Shown here: piece by piece, positions 1 through 5,618 of the stretch
Layout: each line of letters starts with the position of its first letter
Position numbering within the stretch: position 1 is the stretch's first letter
Origin: Candidatus Wildermuthbacteria bacterium
Lineage (GTDB): Bacteria > Patescibacteriota > Minisyncoccia > Minisyncoccales > UBA10102
Reading direction: 5' to 3'
Length of the DNA: 11,219 bases
Assembly (NCBI GenBank): GCA_016177245.1
Contig: JACOVR010000006.1
Location: 1-11,219 of the forward strand
Translations under genes and position numbers: made by a program
The notes under the pieces: model-generated
Databases searched by the model: none
What the model was told of the DNA's origin: nothing
What the model saw: the letters and a program-made list of their open reading frames with translations, nothing else

Positions 1-2
1 CT

Positions 3-24
3 GTCCCGAGCGAAGTCGAAGGAC
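3..24. repeat. REP-like small palindrome (family 1, copy 1)
   Basis: The arms GTCC and GGAC enclose the core GAGCGAAGTCGAA. The reverse-complement core TTCGACTTCGCTC recurs exactly at 2559-2580 (inside rplL) and at 5582-5601 (loop of a terminator), with different arms each time. That is the behaviour of a dispersed palindromic element whose arms co-vary. It lies downstream of the minus-strand gene at 100-453. Confidence 0.7.
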
Positions 25-41
25 TCAAGGGTTGGGAGCGA

Positions 42-90
42 GGGTGCGAGAACTGCATGATGCGTCTCTGCATCGCAGTGTCTCGCACCC
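42..90 (-). terminator. Long hairpin after the 100-453 gene
   Basis: Arms GGGTGCGAGA (42-51) and TCTCGCACCC (81-90) are a perfect 10-bp stem. It continues with ACTGC/GCAGT (52-56/75-79) and GATGC/GCATC (59-63/70-74). It starts 9 nt after the stop codon. There is no T-run, so it may be a 3'-end stabilising or Rho-associated structure, not a classical intrinsic terminator. Confidence 0.6.
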
Positions 91-99
91 CCGCCCTTC

Positions 100-453
100 C
101 TACCTAACGATGGTCACCTCCTCTCGGGTGACCGTCGTTCCGGGCCTCGCCCGGACGGGATTTTTCTTGAGGAGGCCCAGGAGGACCTCCTCTTGCGCGG
201 AGGGGAACACGAATACGGCCGTGTCCCCTGCCGAGATTATCTCGGCGACGGCGATTGCCGTGCCGAGATTGGATATCCCTATCTCCACCCAGCCGGGCGT
301 TTCCGACTGGGGAACCAGTTCCAGCCCCAGCGATGGGGCCAGAACTTCAAGGATCCGCCGCTCCACGCCGGCGACCGCCAGCGTGGTAACGGGCGGCGTT
401 CCTCGGGACGTATCCCCGAGGGACGTCCATCGACCCTCTGCATACTGTAACAT
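100..453 (-). CDS. Unknown 117-aa protein, GC-rich cassette-type gene
   Basis: I do not recognise this protein. The ATG at 453 is preceded by GAGGAGG (459-465) with 5-nt spacing, and a consensus promoter with an extended -10 lies at 573-601, so the frame is well supported although other frames here are also open. No signal peptide or transmembrane helix is obvious. Residues 54-95 alternate short hydrophobic stretches (WVEIGISNLG, AIAVAEIIS, TAVFVF), which suggests a small alpha/beta fold. The C-terminus is basic and beta-like (RPGTTVTREEVTIVR). Its strong SD, structured 5' UTR and high GC differ from the housekeeping genes nearby and resemble the genes at 7586, 8241 and 9427. Function unknown. 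Confidence 0.72.
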   Translation of the reverse strand: MLQYAEGRWTSLGDTSRGTPPVTTLAVAGVERRILEVLAPSLGLELVPQSETPGWVEIGISNLGTAIAVAEIISAGDTAVFVFPSAQEEVLLGLLKKNPVRARPGTTVTREEVTIVR

Positions 454-465
454 TGTATCCTCCTC

Positions 466-521
466 TAAATTTAGGCCCGAGCTGAAGACAATTTTTTATC
501 TCCAATTCGGGCCCAAATTTA
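466..521 (-). promoter_or_regulatory. 5'-UTR hairpin abutting the SD of the 100-453 gene
   Basis: Arms TAAATTT-A-GGCCCGA (466-480) and TCGGGCC-C-AAATTTA (507-521) pair over 14 bp with one mismatch. On the minus-strand RNA the 3' arm ends at 466 and the SD GAGGAGG begins at 465, so there is no gap. Such placement could control ribosome access or mRNA stability. The 9427 leader also contains a GGGCCC-centred stem. Confidence 0.65.
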
Positions 522-572
522 TAAGGCGTAAGCATAGAATCCTGGTTTCTGAAAGTACTTTTCTATAGTGCC

Positions 573-601
573 AGTATAGCATATCCTGCCGATTTTGTCA
601 A
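573..601 (-). promoter_or_regulatory. Sigma70-type extended -10 promoter for the 100-453 gene
   Basis: On the minus strand: TTGACA (601-596), 17-nt spacer, TATACT (578-573), with TGC directly before the -10. It is nearly the same as the promoter at 10263-10291, which shares TATGCTATACTG. The expected start is near 566, giving a 5' UTR of about 110 nt that contains the hairpin at 466-521. The region between here and 709 holds no convincing gene. Confidence 0.8.
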
Positions 602-632
602 CCTCGCCCGGCGGGTTCAGCCCTCAACTCCT

Positions 633-663
633 TGCGCGATTTTCTGCGCGATACTTGCGCGAT
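633..663. repeat. Short iteron-like repeats TGCGCGAT x3
   Basis: TGCGCGAT occurs at 633-640, 645-652 and 656-663, roughly one helical turn apart (12 and 11 nt). A degenerate TTGCGATTAC follows at 685-694. The repeats lie between two minus-strand promoters (573-601 and 709-743) in non-coding sequence. Protein-binding sites on one face of the helix are possible. Confidence 0.45.
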
Positions 664-708
664 TACTGAGGTGAGCACGATGCCTTGCGATTACCCTCGA
701 AAGTAAAA

Positions 709-743
709 AGTATACTAAAAATGCTGTAGCAATTATAGGGTAC
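709..743 (-). repeat. 35-nt promoter/operator-like repeat, left copy
   Basis: This copy matches 1352-1386 at 29 of 35 positions in the same orientation. It contains TATACT on the minus strand (714-709) and a near-palindrome TTGCTACAGCA upstream of it. It lies just past the 3' end of the PaaX-like gene (stop at 753). It could be a second regulated promoter reading toward the 100-453 gene, or one of two direct repeats bracketing a gene unit. Confidence 0.6.
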
Positions 744-752
744 ATGTATAAG

Positions 753-1340
753 TTACATGACAAGCAATTTCTTAAAATGAGAGAAAACGTGGGGCGGCAT
801 ATCTTCTTCCCCAAGAGAAAAACAATAAATATGCTGCTGAAGCTCAAACATTTCCTTGAAGAGGCCGATTTCCTTGTGGTAGCCAAATGGGTGAATAAAT
901 ACACTGTCTTGAAACTTGAAAAAGCCGAAATGTTCGAGAAAACTTCTGAACGCTTCGCGGGCTTCCTTTTTCGATTCTGGAATATCAAACACCAGCAGGT
1001 GCCATTTCCGATCCCATTTCGTAGGCATTGAGATCATCGCATTCCTTGCCAACGTTTTGAGCTCAGCTAATTTTTGACGCCTTCTCCCCTCTTCTGTAAG
1101 CTCCACCAGATATTCCCCATTTACTTTCTTGATTTCTACTAACTTTTTACGTGTAAGTGTTCGGTACGTTTTACCGAAAGATCGCCTAGAGACCTTTTCG
1201 TTTCCGAAAAATGGTTTTAGCGCAAGTAAAATCCCTGGCATTGTTACTACGACACCTATCGCCAGCCCAACTCCGATCGCGCACAATATCATTTTTGCGA
1301 GTTCTCCTTTTGCAAACTTTTTACTTCCCGTTGATTTCAT
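753..1340 (-). CDS. PaaX/Cas2-like regulator with N-terminal membrane helix
   Basis: About 195 aa. Numbered from the GTG at 1346, residues 16-44 form a hydrophobic membrane segment. Residues 49-90 look like a winged-helix unit (basic, RRSFGKTYRTLTRKKLV, then a wing-like EYLVELTEEG). Residues 111-185 match the Cas2-like ferredoxin domain of PaaX-type repressors (WHLLVFDIPESKKEAREAF, then GFFKFQDSVFIHPF). Such proteins are sometimes annotated as Cas2 in CPR genomes, but no CRISPR array or cas gene is present. The -10 at 1352-1357 puts transcription initiation near 1345, so the mRNA is leaderless or nearly so, starting at GTG 1346 or ATG 1340. The gene is flanked by two similar operator-like repeats, consistent with autoregulation. 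Family fairly sure, role inferred. Confidence 0.8.
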   Translation of the reverse strand: MKSTGSKKFAKGELAKMILCAIGVGLAIGVVVTMPGILLALKPFFGNEKVSRRSFGKTYRTLTRKKLVEIKKVNGEYLVELTEEGRRRQKLAELKTLARNAMISMPTKWDRKWHLLVFDIPESKKEAREAFRSFLEHFGFFKFQDSVFIHPFGYHKEIGLFKEMFELQQHIYCFSLGEEDMPPHVFSHFKKLLVM

Positions 1341-1351
1341 ATGCACTTTCT

Positions 1352-1386
1352 AGTATACCAAAATTGCTATAGCAAAAATAGGATAC
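1352..1386 (-). promoter_or_regulatory. Promoter with palindromic operator for the PaaX-like gene (right copy)
   Basis: On the minus strand the -10 is TATACT (1357-1352). The region where a spacer and -35 would lie contains the perfect 12-bp palindrome TTGCTATAGCAA, and there is no good TTGACA. That is typical of a regulated promoter. Its near-copy is at 709-743. Confidence 0.6.
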
Positions 1387-1405
1387 GTGCTTAGTATGCG
1401 TTCTC

Positions 1406-1435
1406 TGGACGGGGTGGTGAAACAAGAGATATAAT
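1406..1435 (+). promoter_or_regulatory. Promoter for the PP2C-like gene
   Basis: TGGACG (1406-1411), 18-nt spacer, TATAAT (1430-1435). The predicted start lies a few nucleotides before ATG 1447 and no SD is visible, so the message is probably leaderless. Confidence 0.6.
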
Positions 1436-1446
1436 AAAACAACTTT

Positions 1447-2181
1447 ATGAAAGTTTTTGAGTTTCAATGTAATCCGAAGGCGAGGAAAGACCGGTTTTCA
1501 AGAATTGTTTCTTCCAATGATTTGATCGTTGCAGGAGAACTGCTCAACGCGCTTCCTTCCAACGAAAAATTCCTCGACGCCATCGTCGACACCATCCTGC
1601 AAGAATACTCAAATTCCAAGAATCTCAAACAATCACTGAAAAGGGTCAATGAATACCTTGGCGCAGAGGTAAAGAAAGGAAATGTTGACTGGCTTGGCAA
1701 TTTTCATCTCGCTGCGCTTTCAGTAGGGATCAAACCGAAGGGAAGGGAGCAATTTTTCTCCCTTGGGAAATGCGGAACTATCAAAGCGCTTATCTCGCGC
1801 AAAGGAAATCTTATTGACATTGACAAGAAAGTTGAGCCAAATCGAAGTTTTGAGATATCGAGCGTGGTGTCGAGCGCGTTGTTCCCGGAAGACAAGGTTA
1901 TTCTGTGCAGCCGCGATCTGTTCGACGCGTTTTCTGACGAAAACATTTTTTCAGATATCGCATTCTTCAAGGAAGAAAAGCAGTTTAAAGCTCTTTTTCA
2001 AGCAAAAGAAAAAATACTTTCGAAAGCTCCGGGGTTTCTTGTTTCTGCGCTCATTGAAGAAATTCGAATAGAAAAAGTTCCATTGCCGTTTCTCTTCAAG
2101 CAAAAACGGGATACCCTAAAACAGGCCATCCCGTTTGCGTTGCTTATCTTCTTGCTTCTGCTGGGATTGCTCTTATTTTAA
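1447..2181 (+). CDS. PP2C-like (degenerate) protein with C-terminal membrane anchor
   Basis: 244 aa. The pattern of residues 25-160 (LIVAGELLNAL, then DAIVDTILQEY, VNEYLGAEVKKGNVDWLGNFHLAALSV, GKCGTIKALISRKGNLIDI, EDKVILCSRDLFDAF) resembles PPM/PP2C phosphatases, with the order strand, regulatory helix, strand, and the 'vilcSdGlfd' element. The metal-binding Asp expected around VADG is replaced by AGE, so catalysis is doubtful. Residues 227-243 are a strong transmembrane helix, placing the domain in the cytoplasm or anchored at its C-terminus. It overlaps rplL tail to tail by 9 bp. Family assignment comes from pattern memory only; an inactive pseudophosphatase or sensor is possible. Confidence 0.75.
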   Translation: MKVFEFQCNPKARKDRFSRIVSSNDLIVAGELLNALPSNEKFLDAIVDTILQEYSNSKNLKQSLKRVNEYLGAEVKKGNVDWLGNFHLAALSVGIKPKGREQFFSLGKCGTIKALISRKGNLIDIDKKVEPNRSFEISSVVSSALFPEDKVILCSRDLFDAFSDENIFSDIAFFKEEKQFKALFQAKEKILSKAPGFLVSALIEEIRIEKVPLPFLFKQKRDTLKQAIPFALLIFLLLLGLLLF

Positions 2182-2604
2182 TTCCACCTTTGCTCCTGCT
2201 GTCTCGAGTTTCTTTTTGAGGTCGTCTGCCTCTTCTTTCTTCGCGCCTTCTTTCACCACTTGGGGAGCGGAAACCGCGGCATCAACCAAATCCTTTGCCT
2301 CCTTCAATCCCTTTCCTGTTACGTCCCTGACCACCTTGATGACCTCAATTTTCTTGTCTCCCACCCCTGCCAGCACCACATTGAAGGAGGTTTTTTCTTC
2401 CCCGGCTCCTTCAGCTTCACCCGCAGTCAGAGCAGCCGCCACTGCCACGGGAGCCGCAGCCGATACTCCGAATTTCTTTTCGAGCACTTTCACCAATTCC
2501 GCAAGTTCCAGCACCGAGAGCTTCTCAACGCTTTCCACGAGCGATTTGAACTTTTCTGGCACTTCGACTTCGCTCAGTGCAGGCACCTCATTTTTTTCTT
2601 CCAT
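2173..2604 (-). CDS. rplL: 50S ribosomal protein L7/L12 with extended N-terminus
   Basis: 143 aa against a usual 120-130. The N-terminal dimerisation domain (about residues 15-48, KSLVESVEKLSVLELAELVK) is followed by an Ala-rich hinge (49-70). The C-terminal factor-binding domain runs to the end (KTSFNVVLAGVGDKKIEVIK, RDVTGKGLKEAKDLVD, AGAKVELK). It forms the stalk that recruits translation GTPases, bound to L10. It lies 33 nt downstream of rplJ and shares its promoter and L10 leader. No SD precedes the ATG. Residues 9-16 (ALSEVEVP) are encoded by a REP-like palindrome, and EVP appears on both sides, as if the element inserted in frame. Confidence 0.97.
   Translation of the reverse strand: MEEKNEVPALSEVEVPEKFKSLVESVEKLSVLELAELVKVLEKKFGVSAAAPVAVAAALTAGEAEGAGEEKTSFNVVLAGVGDKKIEVIKVVRDVTGKGLKEAKDLVDAAVSAPQVVKEGAKKEEADDLKKKLETAGAKVELK
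2559..2580. repeat. REP-like palindrome inside rplL (family 1, copy 2)
   Basis: Arms GCACT and AGTGC enclose the same TTCGACTTCGCTC core as at 3-24 and 5582-5601. In the rplL frame it encodes ALSEVEVP (residues 9-16), in the flexible extension ahead of the first domain, where an insertion would be tolerated. Confidence 0.75.
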
Positions 2605-2613
2605 ATATTTAGG

Positions 2614-2638
2614 AATTAGTAATTAGAAATTAGTAATT
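2614..2638. repeat. AATTAGTAATT direct repeat between rplJ and rplL
   Basis: The 11-mer AATTAGTAATT occurs at 2614-2624 and 2628-2638 with a 14-nt period, filling most of the rplJ-rplL gap. AT-rich and low complexity; the second copy reaches the rplJ stop codon. Confidence 0.55.
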
Positions 2639-3153
2639 TACGACGTTTTGGCTTGCGCCAAAACGCGCACAAGACCTTTCATATTTCCTTGCAACACGTT
2701 CATGAATCCAGACATGGGCCCCGCAATTGTTCTCACAAGCTGCCCCCTCAATTCGTCTCTCGAGGGCAACATTGCAATCGCTTTGAGCGTCTCTGCGTTT
2801 TGAAGTTTGCTTTCCACGAATCCCGCCAATACTTTCAGATGCTCGTTTGTTTTCGCGAACTGAAACAACGTTTTCAACGGCGCGAATGCGTCTTCAAATG
2901 AAAATACCGCGGCAATCTGGTCGCCCAATGCCTTGAGCTTGAGTTCGATACCCTTTTCTTTGAGCGCTTTTTCAAACAGCGTCTTTTTTATAACCTGAAG
3001 TTTTGCTCCGGTTGTTTTCAGCTGCGAACGCAAAGAAGAAAGATCTTTTACCTTCATGCCTTTGTACCCAACAAAAACAAGGGATATTTGTTTCCCCACG
3101 GACTCCCCCAGATTTTTCAATATTTCCTGTTTTTGTTGTTTTGTTTTAGGCAT
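2638..3153 (-). CDS. rplJ: 50S ribosomal protein L10
   Basis: 171 aa, the normal length. The N-terminal rRNA-binding domain is clear (KQEILKNLGE, then SLVFVGYKGMKVKDLSSLRSQLK, GAKLQVIKKTLFEKAL). The C-terminal helix that docks L7/L12 dimers ends GFMNVLQGNMKGLVRVLAQ. First gene of rplJ-rplL. The start follows directly on a 17-nt box shared with rpmG and there is no SD. Upstream lie a dedicated promoter, an L10-leader RNA and a terminator, so synthesis is probably autoregulated by L10(L12)4. The usual neighbours nusG-rplK-rplA and rpoBC are absent from the window. Confidence 0.97.
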   Translation of the reverse strand: MPKTKQQKQEILKNLGESVGKQISLVFVGYKGMKVKDLSSLRSQLKTTGAKLQVIKKTLFEKALKEKGIELKLKALGDQIAAVFSFEDAFAPLKTLFQFAKTNEHLKVLAGFVESKLQNAETLKAIAMLPSRDELRGQLVRTIAGPMSGFMNVLQGNMKGLVRVLAQAKTS

Positions 3154-3170
3154 GTTCGCTTCCGCTCACC
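3154..3170 (-). promoter_or_regulatory. Box directly before rplJ start, shared with rpmG
   Basis: The minus strand reads GGTGAGCGGAAGCGAAC and then immediately ATG. The rpmG start (5872-5888) has GGTGAGCCGCAGCGAAC plus one base before ATG, matching at 15 of 17 positions. Neither gene has an SD, so this may be a translation-start element or a trapped repeat. Confidence 0.5.
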
Positions 3171-3179
3171 ACACGTAAT

Positions 3180-3202
3180 AAAAAACGTCTGTACCGCAGA
3201 CG
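3180..3202 (-). terminator. Attenuator terminator of the L10 leader
   Basis: On the minus strand the stem CGTCTG (3202-3197) and CAGACG (3191-3186) has a 5-nt loop CGGTA and is followed by six T (3185-3180). It lies 27 nt before the rplJ start. Its 5' part can pair instead with CCGCAGAC at 3263-3256, giving mutually exclusive structures. Confidence 0.8.
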
Positions 3203-3272
3203 AAGTCAAAAAACTATGCTTTCCTCGGTGGGATTTATGGTACAACCTACCCACTGTCTGCGGAATAAAACT
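3180..3272 (-). ncRNA. Ribosomal protein L10 leader RNA
   Basis: The leader has the hallmarks of the L10 leader family: CCGCAGAC early (3263-3256), a GTGGG/CCCAC stem enclosing a GTAGGTTGTACC-containing loop, then CCCACCGAGG (about 3232-3223). An intrinsic terminator whose stem competes with CCGCAGAC follows. In known cases L10(L12)4 binds this RNA and represses the operon. Here the terminator indicates transcription attenuation, not only translational control. Sequence resemblance is recalled, not computed. Confidence 0.8.
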
Positions 3273-3301
3273 ACTGTATCATGCCTCAATACCGCTGTCA
3301 A
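3273..3301 (-). promoter_or_regulatory. rplJL promoter
   Basis: On the minus strand: TTGACA (3301-3296), 17-nt spacer, TACAGT (3278-3273) with TGA before the -10 (extended). The -35 abuts the mltG stop codon, so the ribosomal operon starts afresh right behind mltG. Confidence 0.8.
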
Positions 3302-4150
3302 CTATTTTTTCAAATAGCGGGATTTGGCGAGATTGTGTTCGTCGAAGGTTTTGCTGAAAATGGTTCTCCCGTCGTCTTTGGCAGAGAGATAATACAGATA
3401 CGGGCTTTCCGTGGGGTAAAGAGCCGCTTTGATGCTTTCGAGCCCGGGGTTCGCAATGGGGTTTGGGGGAAGGCCTCGGTATTTATAGGTTCCGGGTTCC
3501 GCATCAACCTGCAGGGCAATGCCGTATTTGAGCCGCTTCCACAAAATGCCTGCCACCAGTTTTTTGTCTTCTGGCGTTTGCACCTCTTTCTCAATAAGCG
3601 AAGCCATAACCACGATTTCGGGCGACACCTCGCCTACTTTTTTTGCAAAATTTTCCTTCATAAGTTTTGTGAGTCCAGAAGCGGAAATTGACCACGGCAC
3701 ATAGTACGTATCAGGGAAAAGATATCCTTCCTCGTTGAGAGGCAGTTCAATGGAAAATCCTTTTGACGCAAGATAGTCATTGATTTCTTTTACATCCCAG
3801 CCCTCAATGATGGTAATCGTTTCTTTGATCACGTCTCCTCGCGCGAACTTTCGCGCGATTGCGAATGCCGACTGCTTTTGAGAAAGCGCGTAGTCCCCTG
3901 CCTGAAGTTTCCCCGAAATGCCCATGGTGAGCACAGCCATTCGAAATAATGGAGCGGACCTCACGAACCCCCGTTGCTCAAGCGCGTAGGCGATTTCCCT
4001 GCTCCCCTGCCCTTTTTCAATGCGGAAAACCGCCTCTTTGGGAGCGGTTGTATCCACCGGACTCAAAAACCACCACAAAAAAATTCCCGTGCTACACAAA
4101 AGGAACAAACACAAAACCCGGATATTCAGTTTCTTCATATTCAGCATCAT
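3302..4150 (-). CDS. mltG: Endolytic murein transglycosylase MltG (YceG family)
   Basis: 282 aa, shorter than the E. coli protein (340). A single N-terminal transmembrane helix (about 10-28) is followed by a LysM-like stretch (41-110: FRIEKGQGSREIAYALEQRG, then QAGDYALSQKQSAFAIARKF). The YceG catalytic domain shows EGYLFPDTYYVP (141-152), ASLIEKEV with the expected catalytic Glu 187, GLPPNPIANPGLESIKAALYP, and LYYLSAKDDGRTIFSKTFDEHN. It cleaves nascent glycan strands at the membrane to set their length. Its start lies inside the pcm 3' end (59-nt overlap), so the two are translationally linked; ATG 4138 is an alternative start. No SD. Confidence 0.95.
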   Translation of the reverse strand: MMLNMKKLNIRVLCLFLLCSTGIFLWWFLSPVDTTAPKEAVFRIEKGQGSREIAYALEQRGFVRSAPLFRMAVLTMGISGKLQAGDYALSQKQSAFAIARKFARGDVIKETITIIEGWDVKEINDYLASKGFSIELPLNEEGYLFPDTYYVPWSISASGLTKLMKENFAKKVGEVSPEIVVMASLIEKEVQTPEDKKLVAGILWKRLKYGIALQVDAEPGTYKYRGLPPNPIANPGLESIKAALYPTESPYLYYLSAKDDGRTIFSKTFDEHNLAKSRYLKK

Positions 4151-4706
4151 TTTTCTTTTGGAACACCCATATAGAGTCCCCGATGGGAACCACGATTTTG
4201 CCTCCTGTTTTTAATTGCTCTTTCCATGCCAAGGGGAGTTCTTTCGCCTGCAACGCGGCTGAAACTAAAATGTTGTCAAACGGCGCTTCTTTTTTATACC
4301 CATCTTCGCCGTCTTGGCACACGTATTTTGCCGCGCCCTTTGCTAAAAAACTGTATTTTGCGATGTTCTGCGTGCCAAATTCGCAAATGGCAGGCACGAT
4401 GTCGATCGCGACCACCTTTCCTTTCTCCCCTACAATAGAGGCAAGGAGCGCGGTTGTCCAGCCGGATCCCGCTCCAATGTCGAGGATTTTTTCTCCTTTT
4501 TGGGGTTGAAGCTGTTCGATCATAAACGCAACCACGCTTGGTTGGGAAATGGTTTGACCCCAGCCAATGGGAAAGGCCTCATCAACTTCAGAAAGTTCCG
4601 CGAGTTCCCGAGGCAAAAAATCCTTTCTTGCAATCTGGTTGAATGCCTCAACAATGCGGGGGGTTTTTAGTATCCCTTGTTCTTGTAGATTTTTAACGAG
4701 TCCCAT
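4092..4706 (-). CDS. pcm: Protein-L-isoaspartate O-methyltransferase
   Basis: 204 aa, near the family norm (about 208-215). It has GWGQTISQPSVVAFMIEQL (48-66), the PCMT signature, and the SAM-binding motif I LDIGAGSGW (75-83). VVAIDIVP supplies the acidic ribose contact, and KTGGKIVVPIGD is the post-motif segment. It methylates isoaspartyl residues with SAM, the first step in repair of aged proteins in the cytoplasm. It overlaps def by 40 nt upstream and mltG by 59 nt downstream, so the three form a compact operon. Confidence 0.95.
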   Translation of the reverse strand: MGLVKNLQEQGILKTPRIVEAFNQIARKDFLPRELAELSEVDEAFPIGWGQTISQPSVVAFMIEQLQPQKGEKILDIGAGSGWTTALLASIVGEKGKVVAIDIVPAICEFGTQNIAKYSFLAKGAAKYVCQDGEDGYKKEAPFDNILVSAALQAKELPLAWKEQLKTGGKIVVPIGDSIWVFQKKNDAEYEETEYPGFVFVPFV

Positions 4707-5161
4707 ATGCGTTTGAGAGGATTTGCTCGGTGAATGATAAGAATCCCTTGGAGATGATCAATTTCGTGCTGAAAGATTCTTGCTGCCAGCCCCTTTGCAA
4801 CTATTCGCACTGCCTTGCCCTTGGGTGTTTGCGCAAAAACCTCAACCTCTTCAGACCGCTTAATTTTTAAGAAAATATCGGGCAAACTTAAACATCCTTC
4901 TTCGTCGCTAATTTGTTTTTTGCTTTTCTTGAGAATTGCAGGGTTCAAAAAAGCATGGTTCTGTGTATTCCCCTTCACAATAATGATTTGGCGGGAGTCG
5001 CCCACTTGAGGAGCGGCAAGGCCAATGCCCTCGTGGAATTCCATGATTTTTTCCATTTGAGGTATAAGATGAACGATATCTTTCGTCACGGATTCCACCG
5101 GCTTTGCTTTTTTCAGCAATACGGGCTGTGGATATTTCACTATTGTCAAGGGGTTTGCCAT
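4667..5161 (-). CDS. def: Peptide deformylase
   Basis: 164 aa. All three motifs are intact: GIGLAAPQVG (45-54), EEGCLSLP with metal-ligand Cys 90, and QHEIDHLQG with His 132, His 136 and catalytic Glu 133. It removes formyl from nascent Met at the ribosome exit. The C-terminal tail is short and basic (LKRIWDSLKIYKNKGY), possibly for ribosome contact. First gene of def-pcm-mltG, divergent from the holin-like gene at 5228. No SD is visible before ATG 5161. The usual partner fmt is not adjacent. Confidence 0.97.
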   Translation of the reverse strand: MANPLTIVKYPQPVLLKKAKPVESVTKDIVHLIPQMEKIMEFHEGIGLAAPQVGDSRQIIIVKGNTQNHAFLNPAILKKSKKQISDEEGCLSLPDIFLKIKRSEEVEVFAQTPKGKAVRIVAKGLAARIFQHEIDHLQGILIIHRANPLKRIWDSLKIYKNKGY

Positions 5162-5171
5162 GGATGATAAT

Positions 5172-5227
5172 AAAAAAACGGTCGATTTTCTATATTACAA
5201 TAGTACAATAAAAGAGAACCGTTTTCT
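5172..5227. promoter_or_regulatory. Divergent def / holin-like regulatory region with inverted repeat
   Basis: An 8-bp inverted repeat, AAAACGGT (5175-5182) and ACCGTTTT (5218-5225), brackets AT-rich DNA with -10-like TACAAT on the plus strand (5204-5209). Good -35 matches are missing on both strands. The octamer AGTACAAT at 5202-5209 also forms the arms of the nested palindrome at 8701-8736. Confidence 0.4.
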
Positions 5228-5548
5228 ATGCCACAACTTGCTGATGTTTTGGGAAGCACCCAGGTTCAAGTGATAACTCTTTTGATTGCTGCCGACGTTG
5301 TGTTGGGCGTATTGGGCGCTTTGATGAAGAAAGATTTCCGTTTTGGAAAGGTTGCGGGATTCATGCACAACGGAGTCATCGGATATGTGTTGGCGTATGC
5401 GGTACTGGCGTCGGTTGGAGAAGCATTGCCACAACTGGGGTTTGTTGTGCAGATCGCGTACGTATTGGTAGTGGTTGCCTTGATCGCCTCGCTGCTGCGG
5501 AATCTGAAAAAACTCGGCCTGCCCCTTCCCGGAACAGACATGATGTAG
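5228..5548 (+). CDS. Small holin-like membrane protein
   Basis: 106 aa with three hydrophobic segments (about 14-33, 47-65, 70-89) and a short basic C-terminus (LLRNLKKLGLPLP). The order TM with an Asp (LIAADVVLGVLGALMKKDFRFGKVAGFM), TM, TM resembles phage-holin-type families seen as single chromosomal genes in CPR bacteria. There is no phage context, endolysin or integrase nearby, so a lysis role is not supported; a housekeeping membrane role is as likely. It has no SD and is followed by the bidirectional terminator at 5575. Confidence 0.75.
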   Translation: MPQLADVLGSTQVQVITLLIAADVVLGVLGALMKKDFRFGKVAGFMHNGVIGYVLAYAVLASVGEALPQLGFVVQIAYVLVVVALIASLLRNLKKLGLPLPGTDMM

Positions 5549-5574
5549 GGTGCAATTCTATTCCTATTGCATAA

Positions 5575-5608
5575 GAAAACGCCCTTCGACTTCGCTCGGG
5601 GCGTTTTC
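5575..5608. terminator. Bidirectional terminator with a REP-like loop
   Basis: A perfect 10-bp stem GAAAACGCCC (5575-5584) / GGGCGTTTTC (5599-5608) encloses the REP core TTCGACTTCGCTC (family 1, copy 3). The plus strand continues TGTTTTC and the minus strand TTATGC. It serves both the holin-like gene and the convergent rpmG-tRNA-Trp unit. Confidence 0.8.
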
Positions 5609-5618
5609 TGTTTTCGAG

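Noticed and set aside
32..568. 178-aa plus-strand open frame over the first gene
   Set aside because: No SD or promoter on that strand, it runs through two hairpins, and the minus frame has promoter, SD and start in order.
633..663. Replication origin iterons
   Set aside because: Only three short copies, no DnaA-box cluster, no AT-rich unwinding region and no dnaA or dnaN nearby.
617..988. Minus-strand 123-aa frame overlapping the PaaX-like gene
   Set aside because: It is a shadow in another frame of the better supported 753-1340 gene and contains the 709-743 repeat.
753..1340. CRISPR-associated Cas2 of a CRISPR locus
   Set aside because: No repeat-spacer array or other cas gene is present, and the protein has the N-terminal membrane and winged-helix parts of PaaX-like proteins.
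5228..5548. Prophage remnant based on the holin-like gene
   Set aside because: No other phage gene, attachment repeat or integrase nearby; such small holin-like genes occur singly in these genomes.
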